Source: Prorocentrum cordatum (Eukaryota > Sar > Dinophyceae > Prorocentrales > Prorocentraceae). From it: 64,000 bases of DNA. Positions 19,873-29,510 of the stretch are shown in pieces. A model generated the notes under the pieces. It was not told the origin of the DNA and ran no database searches. It saw only the letters and a list, made by a program, of their open reading frames with translations. The stretch spans positions 124,001 to 188,000 of the forward strand of contig CAUYUJ010017793.1 in NCBI GenBank assembly GCA_963575745.1, given 5' to 3'. Both the position numbers and the translations under genes were made by a program. Numbering within the stretch: position 1 is the stretch's first letter; each line of letters opens with the position of its first letter.

Positions 19873-20047
19873 TGGAGTCAAAAACCCTAAGAAGGACGCG
19901 CGGCAGGGACGCAAGACCCTTGGAAGCCGAAGCTGGGCTTTTTGGGGCGGCGGACGACGAAAACCTCAAGGAGGCAAGAGCAAGGAAGAGCAAGGACGCA
20001 AGGGTACCCTGAGCAAAGCCGCGCGTCCTTATGAGGGTTTTTGACTG
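19873..20047. mobile_element. Family T TIR element
   Basis: The arms AGTCAAAAACCCTAAGAAGG..ACGCGCGG and CCGCGCGTCCTTATGAGGGT..TTTTGACT are inverted repeats of about 28 bp. The interior contains two inverted GGACGCAAGACCC/GGACGCAAGGGTACCC words. No coding capacity. Confidence 0.8.
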
Positions 20048-20329
20048 TAGAACGACAACGGCCGAGCAAGACATAAAAACGCACCGTATGGGGCGTCCCC
20101 TCAAAAGTCGAGGGGGGTGGGCAGCTCGGCCGGTGCCGCCCTGCACGTGCCCCAGCGGCTAAAACCAAGGCAAAAGCTACTGGTAGCCGACGACTTGGGC
20201 GCACAGGACGGCACGGGCAGAAGACATGTCGAAAAAGGGGCGAGGTGCCACGCACGGGGTCCTTTCTCCCACGGGCCGGCCTGCCCAACGCCAAAGTGTG
20301 TACCAGGGCGAGAATGAGCTGGACCGGCT

Positions 20330-20500
20330 TGACGGTCGTTTCCACCACGGTGCGGGCTTGGCGCGCTCCGCGCGCGGACCTTCGAGTTGTTATGTTTATG
20401 CCACTTTTTCTTCCCCTAGTGTTGCCGTGGAATCGCGACTCCATGCCACTTTTTGTCCCCGAGTTGTTATGTTTGTGTCACTTCGTGTTCCCCTGAAAGC
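20330..20500. mobile_element. Family C remnant
   Basis: Only the right half is present: GGCGCGCTCCGCGCGCGGAC, CTTCGAGTTGTTATGTTTAT, CACTTTTTCTTCCCC. A second GAGTTGTTATGTTTGTGTCA follows at 20462, so the right arm is duplicated as at 58107-58195. Confidence 0.6.
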
Positions 20501-20664
20501 CAAGACGAAGGAGCGCTGGGCACGCGATGGCTTCCGAGCAGGCGTGGTTCCGCACAGGCCCTGCGCGGGGCCAGCTGGAGACCCCCCAACCCCCCTCCAT
20601 GCGCAGAACGGCCGCAGAGGCGAGATGCCGCCTGGGCGAGAAGGCGCCGATGTCGCCACTGGTC

Positions 20665-20735
20665 CCTCATTTTCGCTCCTCCTCCTCCTCCTCCTCTTCC
20701 TCCTCCTCCTCCTGGAGGGCTCTTCGAGACGCTCT
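20665..20735. repeat. CTC trinucleotide array
   Basis: About 15 CTC units inside otherwise unassigned sequence. Confidence 0.8.
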
Positions 20736-20744
20736 AGCAGCAAC

Positions 20745-21850
20745 GGCAGTAAACTAGCGGCGGTTGGCAACTTATCGTTGCGATATGGTGCGTCTGACTG
20801 AACGTGTCACGTGTACCTCTGCAAACCCGCCATGACCTACAAAAACAAGTCCCGATCAATGATATCCTTGGTGTGACCCTCCGCCGTCGTGTCGCAAGTG
20901 TCGCAACACTGTGCGTTATCCGTAATCCCGAGATCAAATCATTCTTTTAGCCAAGGAATATGACCAATAATTGTTTTCTCAAGAAGGGTCTCGCAATCCT
21001 TGCATGATTAAGACGCAAATTAGCCACCCCTTCTGGCACCAGCACTTTCCCCAACCCGTCATGTCATGGCGACCAGTTTGAGCAACACCGCCGAAAAAAG
21101 CAACATAATCTTCCTCAACGATAAAAAACACTAGCCACCATACCCGACAGCATCTCCCACAACCCATCAATACAACACCTCATCTCAACAATCAACACAC
21201 TGATCAACGATCCAGCTCTCACAGTGCAATCCAACTTTACATCCTGAAACCTACTGAGATGTAAGAAGCGGGCCAAACCCCTATTCTCCTGTTGAAGTCC
21301 TTAGCGGATGCGACTTCTCCATAGTGACTGTCAAGGAGGTGTACTCTGGGAGGGTGTTGGATATGAGGGAGGGAAGTGCGGGTACATCGAAAGAATGAGG
21401 GACGAGTCGGAAGTGGAGAAGAGCGGCGGGACGGGGAGGGGCTGGGGCAGAGAAAGGAGGGGGAAGGGAAGGATTGGGATACAAGTGGAGAGAGGGAGTC
21501 TTCGAGGGGGTGGACCATCCTTGCCCCTATCAACCCACCTCTCATCTGTGCTTCTGCTCCTCGACCTCCTCCACCTCCTGCTCATCTTCCTCCATCTGTC
21601 CGCCACACACCCTCGACCACGTCCATCGACCACGCCCCTCCCTCGACCAGCTCCCCCTGCCTCTGTCGATCGCCCACACAAGCCCCAATGTCCGAAAAGG
21701 CCAAGCACCGTCGAACCCCCAACGACCGGGGGCCCCCAGAAATAGACCCAGACAAGAACGAAACTCGAACATCTGCTTCAAGTGCTTGCAGATATGCCTT
21801 ACCTGCGCGTGTGATATCCGAGACGCAAGTCGAAACGATAGAGATGAAGC
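20745..21850. other. Unassigned, partly AT-richer sequence
   Basis: 20760-21300 is visibly less GC-rich than its surroundings, has no repeats and only short open frames. 21300-21850 has GGGAGGG-type purine runs and CTC words. No gene or element is recognised. Confidence 0.3.
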
Positions 21851-21990
21851 GACGACGACGCTGGCGACGGCCACGGCGACTGGATGAAGACGCGGCAGGG
21901 GACGACGGCAACGAAAGACACGACGACGACGACGAGGTCGACGTCGCTGACGACGGCGGCGACGCAGGCGAGGCCGATGACGCCGTCGCC
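21850..21990. repeat. GAC-rich trinucleotide tract
   Basis: Degenerate GAC, GAT and GGC triplets. On the minus strand they follow the candidate coil exon at 21990-22300. Confidence 0.65.
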
Positions 21991-22300
21991 GCCCCCCCGG
22001 GTGCGCGGGCCGTCTCCTGGGCGTCCCGGAGGGCGAGCTGCGCCGCCTTGGAGGCCTGGAGGGAGGCGTTGTGCGTCCTTCGATGGCAGGACGCGCGCGG
22101 CGCGCTCCCCAGGCGGCCAGGGTGCCCCCGAGACGCCCTGCAGGGCGGCCCAGGCGGGCCACCGGAGGCGTCGAGTGGTCGGAGCACCGCAGCACTCGAA
22201 GGCCGCTCCAAGAGCGCGCCGACCTCCCTCTGCGCGCGCAGTGACGTCGACGACGTCGTCCTCCGCCTCGCCCCTCTTCCCAAGCAAACAAGGCACGAAC
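21990..22300 (-). CDS. Candidate exon with an alanine/glutamine-rich coil
   Basis: One minus frame codes LRAQREVGALLERPSSAAVL and, later, HNASLQASKAAQLALRDAQE followed by TARAPGG, before GTC-type triplets begin. The helix pattern resembles the exons at 5294 and 15010. A competing minus frame is also open, so frame and limits are uncertain. Confidence 0.35.
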
Positions 22301-22305
22301 AGGTG

Positions 22306-22430
22306 GGGACGGAGGATCGCGCAGAATCACCTATACATCAGCGACGCATCGGCGACGTTGGCGTGGAGAACGTCTGGTTCCACACCGCATCGGATATGCG
22401 GCCTGATCCTCCGACCCCACTTGCTCCAGG
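22306..22430. mobile_element. Family O TIR element, copy 2
   Basis: The left end GGGACGGAGGATCGCGCAGA and right end GCCTGATCCTCCGACCCCAC are inverted repeats of about 18 bp. Between them are GCGACGCATCGGCGACG units. Confidence 0.75.
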
Positions 22431-22599
22431 CCCGTGTGGAGTTCTGGACAGGTGCCTCATCTCCTCCATTCTCATAGCCCTCCTCCATCCCTCCCCTTAC
22501 CACAGCCAAGTCCTCCCCGTCACATCAACAGACGTGTCCGCAGGCCAGGGCGGTCGTTGCGCCTGAGGTTGCTGTGCTACGCGTGAGGCTTCCAACAGC

Positions 22600-22850
22600 T
22601 GCACCAGTAGAGGGCGGGTGGTTTTTCGGTTGCGGCTCTCGCCCGAATTAGCGCCACGAACCTTCGCTTCAAAAGCTAAAGCTGACCACAGCTGCACGGA
22701 TGGAAGGCGGGTGGTCTTCCGAATGCCGCTCTCGCCAGAATCAGCACCGCGCACGTTCCCCCTTTCAGTGTTCCAACGGTTACACGGGTGGGGGGCGGGT
22801 GGTCTTCAACATGCGGCTCCCGCCCAAGCAACGCGCAACTGCAGAACATG
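22600..22850. repeat. Satellite Q, three units of about 88-93 bp
   Basis: The unit GGCGGGTGGTCTTCx..GCGGCTCTCGCC..GCGCCACGxxC..TTCAAAAG repeats with CTCGCC anchors at 22638, 22731 and 22819. The same unit family forms the longer array at 30770-31245. Confidence 0.75.
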
Positions 22851-22944
22851 CCAACAGCGGAACGCCTGGAGGCTGATGTGTGTCTCTTCACCACGGGGGC
22901 TGACAGCTCAACACGAAACGGAGATCGGCGGCGAGGCCCAACCG

Positions 22945-23025
22945 TCGAGACCCGGGAAGGCCAGGGCACCCTGGAGGGCAAGCAGGGGTGTTTCTTCGCA
23001 CGGGTGTCCACTGCAGGCCCCCTCC
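22945..23025 (+). mobile_element. Family E fragment
   Basis: Only the end is present: GAGACCCGGGAAGGCCAGGG, CACCCTGGAGGGCAAGCAGG, GTTTCTTCGCACGGGTGTCC, ending at an acceptor-like CCACTGCAG. Confidence 0.6.
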
Positions 23026-23746
23026 TCGCCGCAGTCCCGATGGCTCGCCGGCGGGCGGCGGGCGGCCTCACCCCCTGGGCGTGGCGGGCCCGCGGGGGCG
23101 CCCGCCTCTCAGGCAGGGACGCCCCGCGCAGCGAGGCCGAAGTGCCCGACCGAGCGGATGGCGGAGGCGCGCTCCGGCGGCGGGCGAGGGGGGCGGAGCG
23201 AGGAGGAGAAGGCCCTCTCGGGAGGCGGCGGTACTCCTCAGAAGCCCCCGCGCCTCCTGGGAAGTCGCCCGCGCCTTCGGGGAAGGCTCAGAAGGCTGTT
23301 CTCACAAGGCCGGGGGACTTCAGAGCCTTCGGAGGAAGCCTGCCATTTCTCCCTTCCACCCCCGGGGACTCGCCGCCGAATGTGCAGCATCCTTGCTTCA
23401 TCGTGGCCTGACGCTACTCCTCCTCCTGCTCCTCCCTCGCCCTCCTCCCTCCCCCGCTCTCCTTCCTGCGTCTTCCGGAGTCCAAACAAGCTCGACGCAC
23501 AGATGCGGAGAACGACGAGGACATGCAACCTGGACGCGCGAGCAGTGGGGCGAGAGGAAAGGGAGGGAGCACGAGGGGCCGAGCGCGCGCCAGAAGTGAG
23601 GAGACCACGGCGCCAGGACCCCGCGGGAGGGAAAAAGCAGGAGGAAGGATACCAGACGGGAGGAGGACGGGGAGGCACTCGTGCTCGGCGCCGGTGACGT
23701 CTGCAGACTCTCCGCCTCCCGCACGGGGCACGCGCCGGGCCGCAAG

Positions 23747-23843
23747 TCACCGGGCCACCGCGAGCGAGCTCAGGTCCTGCGTGGTGGCCGCCCTGCCCTT
23801 GGGGCCGCCCTGGTCCTTCTTCGCCCCCTTGCACTCGCCGAAC
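23747..23843 (-). CDS. Candidate terminal exon of an unknown gene
   Basis: On the minus strand the acceptor CTGCTCGCTTCAG precedes 97 nt coding FGECKGAKKDQGGPKGRAAT then TQDLSSLAVAR and TGA. The hydrophilic, non-repetitive peptide, strong polypyrimidine acceptor and in-frame stop suggest a 3' exon. The presumed intron before it holds a family C element (23899-24015). No family recognised. Confidence 0.45.
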
Positions 23844-23898
23844 CTGAAGCGAGCAGACCAGCTGCACAGACCGAAGCTCCCCCAGAGGCCCGGGAGGA

Positions 23899-24015
23899 TC
23901 TCTCGGATCGGCGCCGGGCCCAGCCCCACGTGCGCGCGGAGCGGGCCAGGGGCGGACCCGGCGGCGCCGCCCAGGGGGGCCCAGCGCCGAGCCGAGGAAG
24001 CCGAGCGGACCTCCA
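23899..24015. mobile_element. Family C fold-back element
   Basis: CTCGGATCGGCGCCGGGCCC at the left, GCGCGCGGAGCGGGCCAGGG in the centre, and GGCCCAGCGCCGAGCCGAGG..GAGCGGACCTCC at the right. Confidence 0.7.
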
Positions 24016-24044
24016 GAAAGTTGTGTGTGTGGGTCTTGCGAGAG

Positions 24045-24200
24045 GTGCTCCTGGCACACGCTGGCCCCAGCACTTCCAGGGAGGCCCCCGCGGCCTCCAG
24101 AGCACCCCATCACGAGGCCCAGAGGGCCCCTGGGGCCCCAACACTGGGCTGAAGCTGGGGGCACCCTGGGCCAGGGGCACCTGCAGCAGCGCCAGATCCC
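24045..24200. repeat. Dispersed repeat shared with 18885-19070
   Basis: Inverted relative of the 18.9-19.07 kb segment, with GGAGGCCCCCGCGGCCTCCA and AGAGCACCCCATCACGAGGC. GLLGxPG-type frames across it look repeat-derived. Confidence 0.45.
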
Positions 24201-24317
24201 ACGGGCCCCCGAGGTACTGCTCGCCACTGCGGGGAGCACCCCCGCAACGGGGGGGGCCAAGGGCCTGTGTGCGGGTGGAAGGCAGTGGCCGACTTTGAGC
24301 ATAAGAGGCTCCCAGGT

Positions 24318-24478
24318 GGGGTCGCGGGATCGCGCCACATCGCCGATGCCTCGGCGATGCATCGACGGCGTCGGCGATGCATCGGTGCCAGTAGCGTGGG
24401 TAAAGTCGGTCTCCGCATCGAGCCGCATCATCGATGCATCGGCGACGCGGCGCGATCCTCCGACCCAATCTGCGCGGA
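24318..24478. mobile_element. Family O TIR element, copy 3
   Basis: GGTGGGGTCGCGGGATCGCG at the left and GCGCGATCCTCCGACCCAAT at the right are inverted. The interior is three GCATCGxCGxCGTCGGCGATG-like units with ATGCATCG palindromes. Confidence 0.75.
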
Positions 24479-24530
24479 CCCCAATTGGGAGGCCCAGACA
24501 AAAGGAGCCGAGACAGGCTTCCCTCTTTGA

Positions 24531-24667
24531 GCATCGTTTAACCGATCCCCCCTGTCCCCACTCTCGTGGCCTGGGCCCCACTGGCCCTTTTACCCTCCTG
24601 GATGGGGATATGGCCCGTTTCTGTCAGATTCTGCCTGGGGTTCTGGATGGGGATGGGGATAGGGGTC
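24531..24667. mobile_element. Family N TIR element, short copy
   Basis: It opens CATCGTTTAACCGATCCCCC and closes GGATGGGGATAGGGGTC, abutting family G. Full copies are at 53396-53577 and 56968-57147. The interior keeps GTGGCCTGGGCCCCACTGG and GGATGGGGATATGGCCCG. Confidence 0.7.
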
Positions 24668-24910
24668 TGATGGGCCTGTTTTCCACAACCACCACCATAT
24701 CTTGGAGGGGGAGGGGGTCCTCCTCCTTCTCCTCCTCCTCTTCGTCCTCCTCCTCCTCCTCCTCCTCCTCCTCCTCCTCCTCCTCCTCCTCCTCCTCTTG
24801 GTCCTCCTCCTCCTCCTCCTCCTCCTCTTGGTCCTCCTCCTCCTCTTCCTCCTCCTCCTCCTCCTTCCCCCTCCAACTTATGCTGGGGGTGGTGGAAAAC
24901 AGGCCCATCA
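24668..24910. mobile_element. Family G TIR element carrying a CTC array
   Basis: Arms TGATGGGCCTGTTTTCCACA..ACCACCACCATA and ..GGTGGTGGAAAACAGGCCCA TCA form TIRs of about 30 bp. The interior is almost all CTC triplets (24718-24868). A copy with GGA-type triplets is at 58739-58912, and half copies, each with CTC, are at 30516-30640 and 31556-31680. Confidence 0.85.
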
Positions 24911-24975
24911 AGGGGAAGGGGCTTACACTTCTCGTACCACACGAACAGGGCGCCCGGCGGCCGAGGAGAAAGAAG

Positions 24976-25245
24976 GATGAGGAGGATGAGGAGGATGAGG
25001 AGGAGGAGGAGGAGGAGGAGGAGGAGGAGGAGGAGGAGGAGGAGGAGGAGGAGCAAGAGGAGGAGGAGGAGGAGGAGGAGGAGGTGAGAGGAGGGAGGAG
25101 GAGAGAGGAGGATGAGGAGGAGGAGGAGAGGAGGAGGAGGAGGGAGGAGGAGGGAGGAGGAGGAGGAGGAGGAGGAGGAGGAGGAGGGGAGGAGGAGAGG
25201 AGGAGGAGGAGGAGGCAGAGGAGGAGGAGGGGGAAGGAGGAGCCC
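24976..25245. repeat. GAG trinucleotide array
   Basis: About 270 bases of GAG/AGG with few interruptions, opposite in strand sense to the CTC arrays at 24718-24868 and 25425-25556. Poly-Glu and poly-Ser frames are artefacts. Confidence 0.95.
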
Positions 25246-25264
25246 GGACCCCAAGGAGGCCCCC

Positions 25265-25382
25265 CCGCTCGGCCGCTGTCGTGGACGCAGAACTCGTCGC
25301 TGTCGGCCTCGGACCTCGGCGGCTCGGGCACGGGCTCGCCGGCCTCCGGCGCCGGGCGGGGGCCTCCGGCGTGCCTGCGGGC
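25265..25382 (-). CDS. Candidate exon between trinucleotide arrays
   Basis: On the minus strand an acceptor CCGCCCGCAG precedes GGPRPAPEAGEPVPEPPRSE then ADSDEFCVHDSGRAGGPPWG. The peptide is acidic and proline-rich but not a simple repeat. It is flanked on both sides by microsatellites. The gene is unknown, and another frame is also open. Confidence 0.35.
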
Positions 25383-25424
25383 GGGGTGGCGGGGCCGCCG
25401 CCGCCGCCGCCCTCGGTCCTCCCT

Positions 25425-25556
25425 CCTCCTCCTCCTCCTTCTCCTCCTCCTCCTCCTCCTCCTCCTCCTCCTCCTCCTCCTCCTCCTCCTCCTCTCCTCC
25501 TCTCCTCCTCCCCCTCCTCCTCTTCCTCCCCCTCTTCCTCCTCCCCCTCCTCCTTC
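25425..25556. repeat. CTC trinucleotide array
   Basis: About 130 bases of CTC, the third arm of the opposed purine/pyrimidine cluster at 24.7-25.6 kb. Confidence 0.95.
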
Positions 25557-25596
25557 ATGGCAGTCGTGGCGAGTGAATAGCGAGTGATTGGCGGGG

Positions 25597-26020
25597 TCGA
25601 GCTTCGAGATTTAGGTTCAGGTCGATGTAGGTTTAAAAGTCGGTTCGAGCCTCGAGCCTCGATCGAGCTTCGCCAAAATTGCAGAACATACTCAAAAAAG
25701 ATGGTCGAGCTTCGATTTGGGTCCAAGTCGATGCAGGTTTAAAGTCGATTCGAGCTTCGAGCCTCGATCGAGCTTCGCCAAAATTGCAGAACATGCTCAA
25801 AACATGGTCGAGCTTCGAGATTTAGGTTTAGGTCGATGTAGGTTTAAAATCGATTCGAGCTTCGAGCCTCGATCGAGCCTCGCCAAAATGGCAGCAAATA
25901 CTCTAAAAATGGTCGAGCTTCGATTTGGGTCTGAGTCGATGCAGGTTTCAGTCGATTCGAGCTTCGAGCCTCGATCGAGCTTCGCCAAAATGGCGCAAAA
26001 GATACTCAACAAAATGGTCC
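25597..26020. repeat. Tandem repeat R, four units of about 105 bp
   Basis: Each unit reads GGTCGAGCTTCGA..GTCGATGxAGGTTTAAA..TCGAGCCTCGATCGAGC..TCGCCAAAATxGCAGAA. Units alternate between GAGATTTAGGTTxAGG (1 and 3) and GATTTGGGTCxxAG (2 and 4), so the higher-order period is about 210 bp. The array ends at a family B half element. Confidence 0.85.
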
Positions 26021-26214
26021 CCCGACTATGTTCGGTCTATTATTGGATATTCCCCTAGAGCTACAGAGGGACAAGCCCGACTTAAATCTAGGTCGGGCGT
26101 GTCCCCCTGCAAGCGGAGTTCGGACGGAAGCTAACACATCAAGGACAGCTCGTCCCCATGTGATGTTTTACCGTGTTTGGCGTTATGTTCCTCCTGCGGG
26201 AGGACAGGCCCGAC
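26020..26214. mobile_element. Family B: half copy plus full copy
   Basis: A right half (GTCCCCCGACTATGTTC.. to AGAGGGACAAGCCCGACTTAAA, ending about 26085) is followed by a full element at 26092-26214 from GTCGGGCGTGTCCCCCTGCA to CTGCGGGAGGACAGGCCCGAC. The junction TTAAATCTAGG may reflect insertion of one copy beside another. Confidence 0.75.
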
Positions 26215-26299
26215 CCAATCCTCGCTCCTCGATCCTCGATCGGCCCTCGATCCTCGCTGGCCCCCCAATCGCCGACTCCTCGCCGAGAGGGGCCGCCCG

Positions 26300-26410
26300 G
26301 ACAGGGTCCGAGCCGATGGGGCCTGAAGATCGCGCCGACGTCGCCGATATGCATCGCCGAGGCGTCGGCGCTGGGGGCATGGAGGGAATCGAATGGTGCT
26401 CCACGCCGAG
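26300..26410. mobile_element. Family O element, copy 4
   Basis: GGGTCCGAGCCGATGGGGCC, GAAGATCGCGCCGACGTCGC and ATGCATCGCCGAGGCGTCGG mark a diverged copy. The right end is unclear. Confidence 0.5.
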
Positions 26411-26562
26411 CAGCATGGCCTCGCCCATGCATCTCCGAGAAGCAACGGGGACCCCACGGCCGCCGAAGGCCCATCGGGGATGGGGAACGGAGCGACCCCT
26501 GGGCAGTGCCACGCTCGAGCGCCACCCGGCACCCGACGACGCCCAGGCCTGCCCTCACAGAT

Positions 26563-26728
26563 GAAGGGGAACTGGGACACACAAATAAATGCAAGAACAA
26601 ATAACAGGACTCCCGCTATTTTTTCACATTCCCTGGGCTTTTGTCTTCCCCCCCAACTCCCATATTTTTCAACATTTTCCTGGGAGTCGACGATCAATTG
26701 TGCCTGTGTGTTTTTGTTCCCTCCCGAA
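26563..26728 (+). mobile_element. Family A element, copy 3
   Basis: GAAGGGGAACTGGGACACAC, AAATAAATGCAAGAACAAAT, TCTTCCCCCCCAACTCCC and TTGTGCCTGTGTGTTTTTGT. It is immediately preceded by the acceptor-like CCTCACAG. Confidence 0.85.
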
Positions 26729-26734
26729 CAAGAG

Positions 26735-26875
26735 TGGCGCTCCTCCTCTCGGCGCAGGGCGGGCGGAGCCCCTGGAGGCTCCGAGGATCGATGCCCCCGG
26801 GCCCCCCGACAGGGGGCCTAGTTGCGCACCCGCTCGCCGCGCTGCGTCCGGCCGTGGCGGCGATGCTCCCCCCAC
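26735..26875 (+). CDS. Weak candidate exon between families A and K
   Basis: A plus frame reads VALLLSAQGGRSPWRLRGSM then PPGPPTGGLVAHPLAALRPA and VAAMLP, an armadillo-like run of aliphatic residues. Both flanks are element copies. The minus strand is also open, so strand and reality are uncertain. Confidence 0.25.
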
Positions 26876-26880
26876 AAAAA

Positions 26881-27081
26881 TCGGGTCGGGCGAAAGAGAG
26901 GGGGATAGCAAAGGGGGGGGGTTGAGAATCAGCTCGCGTAGCTGATTTTCCCGGCGCCTCCCGGCGCCGGAGGCGCCCGTGTCTCGAGGAAGGGGCCCCT
27001 CGGTCGGGCCGAAACCAGCTGCATGCAGCAAATTCCGTACCCCCCCCTTTCCCAGTCCCCCCCGTTCGTCCGGCCCGACAG
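26881..27081 (+). mobile_element. Family K element, copy 1
   Basis: Starts GGGTCGGGCGAAAGAGAGGG, contains GAGAATCAGCTC, TCCCGGCGCCTCCCGGCGCC and CAGCTGCATGCAGCAAATT, and ends CGTCCGGCCCG. The second copy at 63531-63722 is highly similar over its whole length. An imperfect inversion (GGGCGAAAG..GGGGG against CCCCC..TCCGGCCCG) is visible. Confidence 0.8.
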
Positions 27082-27099
27082 AAGGCCCGCTGCCCGTCG

Positions 27100-27240
27100 T
27101 CTCGGCTCAACCCTCCTCTGATCCTCGGAGCATCGGCGCCGCCGATGCAGAGAGGAAAGCTGGGTTCCACGCCGAGACCGTCGCACCGCCGATGCACCGG
27201 CGATGCGATGCGCGAGCCTCCGACCCCCACAGACGCGGCA
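27100..27240. mobile_element. Family O element, copy 5
   Basis: CTGATCCTCGGAGCATCGGC, GTCGCACCGCCGATGCACCG and GCGAGCCTCCGACCCCCAC mark the copy. It includes TTCCACGCCGAGACCG, shared with 22373-22385. Confidence 0.6.
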
Positions 27241-27289
27241 CAAGCTTCGGACGTGTGCGGGCGGGGGGGGGTCCCCGCGGGCGGGGGCG

Positions 27290-27520
27290 CAGCCCGCTGC
27301 TGAGAGAAGGCCCCGCCCTCGGGCGCGGCCTGGCCGACCGCTCCCGTGACGAGCCCTCTGCCCTGGATCGAGGACCTGCTGACCCAGGCCAATCCGATCC
27401 CAGGCCAGCCGGGCCTTGCAGGATTCTGCAGGATCCTGCAGGATCCAGCGCCCAAGCCCGGGTCAGTGCAGCCATGGCTCCGCAGGATCTTGCAAGATCC
27501 GGCGCTCTGAAGACCCCCGC
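27290..27520. repeat. GCAGGATCCTGC-rich repeat shared with 29290-29510
   Basis: Both segments carry GGATCCTGCAGGATCC-type palindromes, CCCGAGCCCGGGxCAxTGC, ATCCGGCGCTCTGA and CCCCGCCTCTxGAGCCCC. The internal CTGCAGGATCCTGCAGGATC is a perfect short inverted and direct repeat. Confidence 0.6.
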
Positions 27521-27544
27521 CTCTTGAGCCCCGACTGGAGGCTC

Positions 27545-27720
27545 CCCTCAGGCCGCCGGCCCACGCATCGGATGAGCACGACGGGGCGGGATCCTGAGAA
27601 AACGCGGGCCCTGGAGACCTGGGTCTCTTCCCCAAGACCTGCTTCTCATCCCGAGTCTCCCGCGGGCGGTCCGAGAGGGCCCGTGGATGATGGCCCACAG
27701 GGGAGCTAGAAGCAGGAGAC
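27545..27720. repeat. Dispersed repeat, relatives at 19080-19150 and 37675-37800
   Basis: CTCTTCCCCAAGACCTGCTT then CTCATCCCGAGTCTCC corresponds to CCTTCCCCAGGGACGGGCTT then TTCATCCCGAGTCGTC at 19.1 kb. On the other strand it matches GATGAGAAGCGGGTTCCCCG at 37.75 kb. Confidence 0.5.
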
Positions 27721-28012
27721 TGGTGCGGCAAGTCGCGGAAACCCTCCTTGATTCTTCCTGGGTTTTTTTGTTGGAAGGTTTGGGCCCCGATTGCAAGGGG
27801 TGTGGCTTGCAGCCCGCGCCCTGGGGGGGGGGGCGGGCGAGGACCTTGACGGAGCTCTCTGCCGCGCCCCGACGAGGTCTCGTCCAGCTTTTTGGCGCAG
27901 CGCGGGGGCCTGTCGAGCCCCAACGGCGCCCACTGCAAACCTCGCCCGGACCCCTGGAGTCCACTCGCCGAGAAGAGGGCCGAGAAGGGGGCCGACCTCG
28001 CCTGGGGCCAGT

Positions 28013-28180
28013 GAAGGGGACCCCGGGGACACGCAAATAAATGCACACACGAATAACAGGATGACCCATATGTTTTCCATATTTTCTGGGTGTTTGTCTC
28101 CCCCTCCACTTTCCATACTTCTCCATATTTTGTCCTAGGGATCGACGATTCCTTGTGTCTCTGTGATTTTTCCCTCCTGA
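28013..28180 (+). mobile_element. Family A element, copy 4
   Basis: GAAGGGGACCCCGGGGACAC, GCAAATAAATGCACACACGA, TCTCCCCCTCCACTTTCC and TTGTGTCTCTGTGATTTTTC CCTCCTGA. Confidence 0.85.
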
Positions 28181-28521
28181 GAGAAGGGGGCCCGAGGAGG
28201 GGGCCCGGCTGGGCCGCCCCAGCTCCCAAGCGGCGACGGCGAGCCCCGCCCCGCCCGTGGACGGCCGTCCGAGGACCGAAGATTCGCAGAGCACCCTGCA
28301 GCAGCGCGCCCTGCAGTGAAACAAGGGCTCCCAACTTCGCGCTCTCGCGCGGCGCGGAGCGCGAAGTGCGAATCTAACTTCGCGCTCGCGCGCCGCCTCC
28401 CAGGGGAGAAGAGGAGGGCGAGGAGGAATCGGAGCCGAAGCGCGAAGAGCTTCGCGCCCTCGAGGGCGCCCTTGGTGGAAGCTGCCAGGGGCACTCCTGG
28501 GAGCGGCGCGGGGGATGCCGA

Positions 28522-28724
28522 GGGGTTACCAGTGGATGCCAAGGTGGGTCGTATCTGGCCTGACCGAGCGTATACCTGGGCTGACGGTTCGGGCAAGGTG
28601 GGCTCCGCTCACTTGGCGGAGTTCTCTCGACCCCTCGACCCCCGTAAGCCACTTGGGCATGTTTAGCCCCCTCGTAAGACAAGTTAGGCCAGAAATATAG
28701 CCCACCTCGGCATCCACTGAACAC
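28522..28724. mobile_element. Family H TIR element, copy 1
   Basis: The arms GGGGTTACCAGTGGATGCCA..AGGTGGG and CCCACCTCGGCATCCACTGA..ACACCC are about 26 bp. The interior is unrelated to other families. The second copy, 30177-30343, shares mainly the arms. Confidence 0.75.
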
Positions 28725-28952
28725 CCTTGCATCCCCTTGGCACTCACCGCACCGATCCCACTCAACGTTCTCACGGCACTGCATTCCGCATAGACCCCAA
28801 CAAGGCACCTGATCGATGCCCAACACAACCAAGTCCATACGGGGAACCGAACGTCGATTAGCGAGACCGACTGGGAACTGCAGCGGCACACTCGGATGCC
28901 AATGTCGACAGAGAGCCAGCGCACACGTCACAGTTCGTCAAGCGACCTGCCT

Positions 28953-29104
28953 GGGCGGGTGTTCGATCCCCCAAAAATAGTCCAAACATAATCCAAAAAT
29001 AGTCCGGGGACTATTTTTTGAACATTTTGTACCTGTTTGGGGTATTTTTGGGCCATCTTGTATTTTTCATCGAAAATCCCCCTGTAGGGGGACACGCCCG
29101 ACAC
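28953..29104. mobile_element. Family B element
   Basis: Left end GCGGGTGTTCGATCCCCC, middle AAAAATAGTCC repeats, right end CCCCTGTAGGGGGACACGCC CGAC. The T-arm-like GTGTTCGATCCCCC is part of the element and not a tRNA. Confidence 0.7.
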
Positions 29105-29289
29105 AACCTTATGCTGAAGAGGCGATGCCTCCTTGCGTGCGTTTACGCCGAGCCCACCGAGCCCTGGAGGTGCAATGTCGCCTCCCGTCGTGATTTGTCG
29201 AGATCGAGTTTCCAAGGCAACCGCGCGTCTGCGCGCGCGGGAGAGGCAATAGCCTGCAACCCTCCGCGGGGTCGGTGCCGGACACACCT

Positions 29290-29510
29290 CCCAGACGGGC
29301 CTGGCCCCCCAAATCCTGGCGTCGGAGATCCACCGACCCAGGTCCCTCCAGACCAGGGTCGGTCCTGCCTCGCAGGAGGATCTGCCGGATCCTGCACCCG
29401 AGCCCGGGGCAATGCGGCCCCTGGAATCTGCAGGATCCTGCAACGTCCGGCGCTCTGACGGACCCCCGCTTGCATCGGCCCCCGCCTCTCGAGCCCCGAT
29501 GGCGTTTGCT
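29290..29510. repeat. Second copy of the GCAGGATCC-rich repeat
   Basis: See 27290-27520. This copy has GGAGGATCTGCCGGATCCTG, CTGCAGGATCCTGCAACGTC and CCCGCCTCTCGAGCCCCG. Confidence 0.55.

Noticed and set aside
24025-25726. A 520-codon plus frame and large minus frames with poly-Ser, poly-Glu, poly-Pro and poly-Leu
   Set aside because: Generated by the CTC/GAG arrays. Only the short 25265-25382 stretch has non-repetitive content.
28950-28975. tRNA T-arm-like GTGTTCGATCCCCC
   Set aside because: It is the left end of a family B element; no D-arm or anticodon arm upstream.
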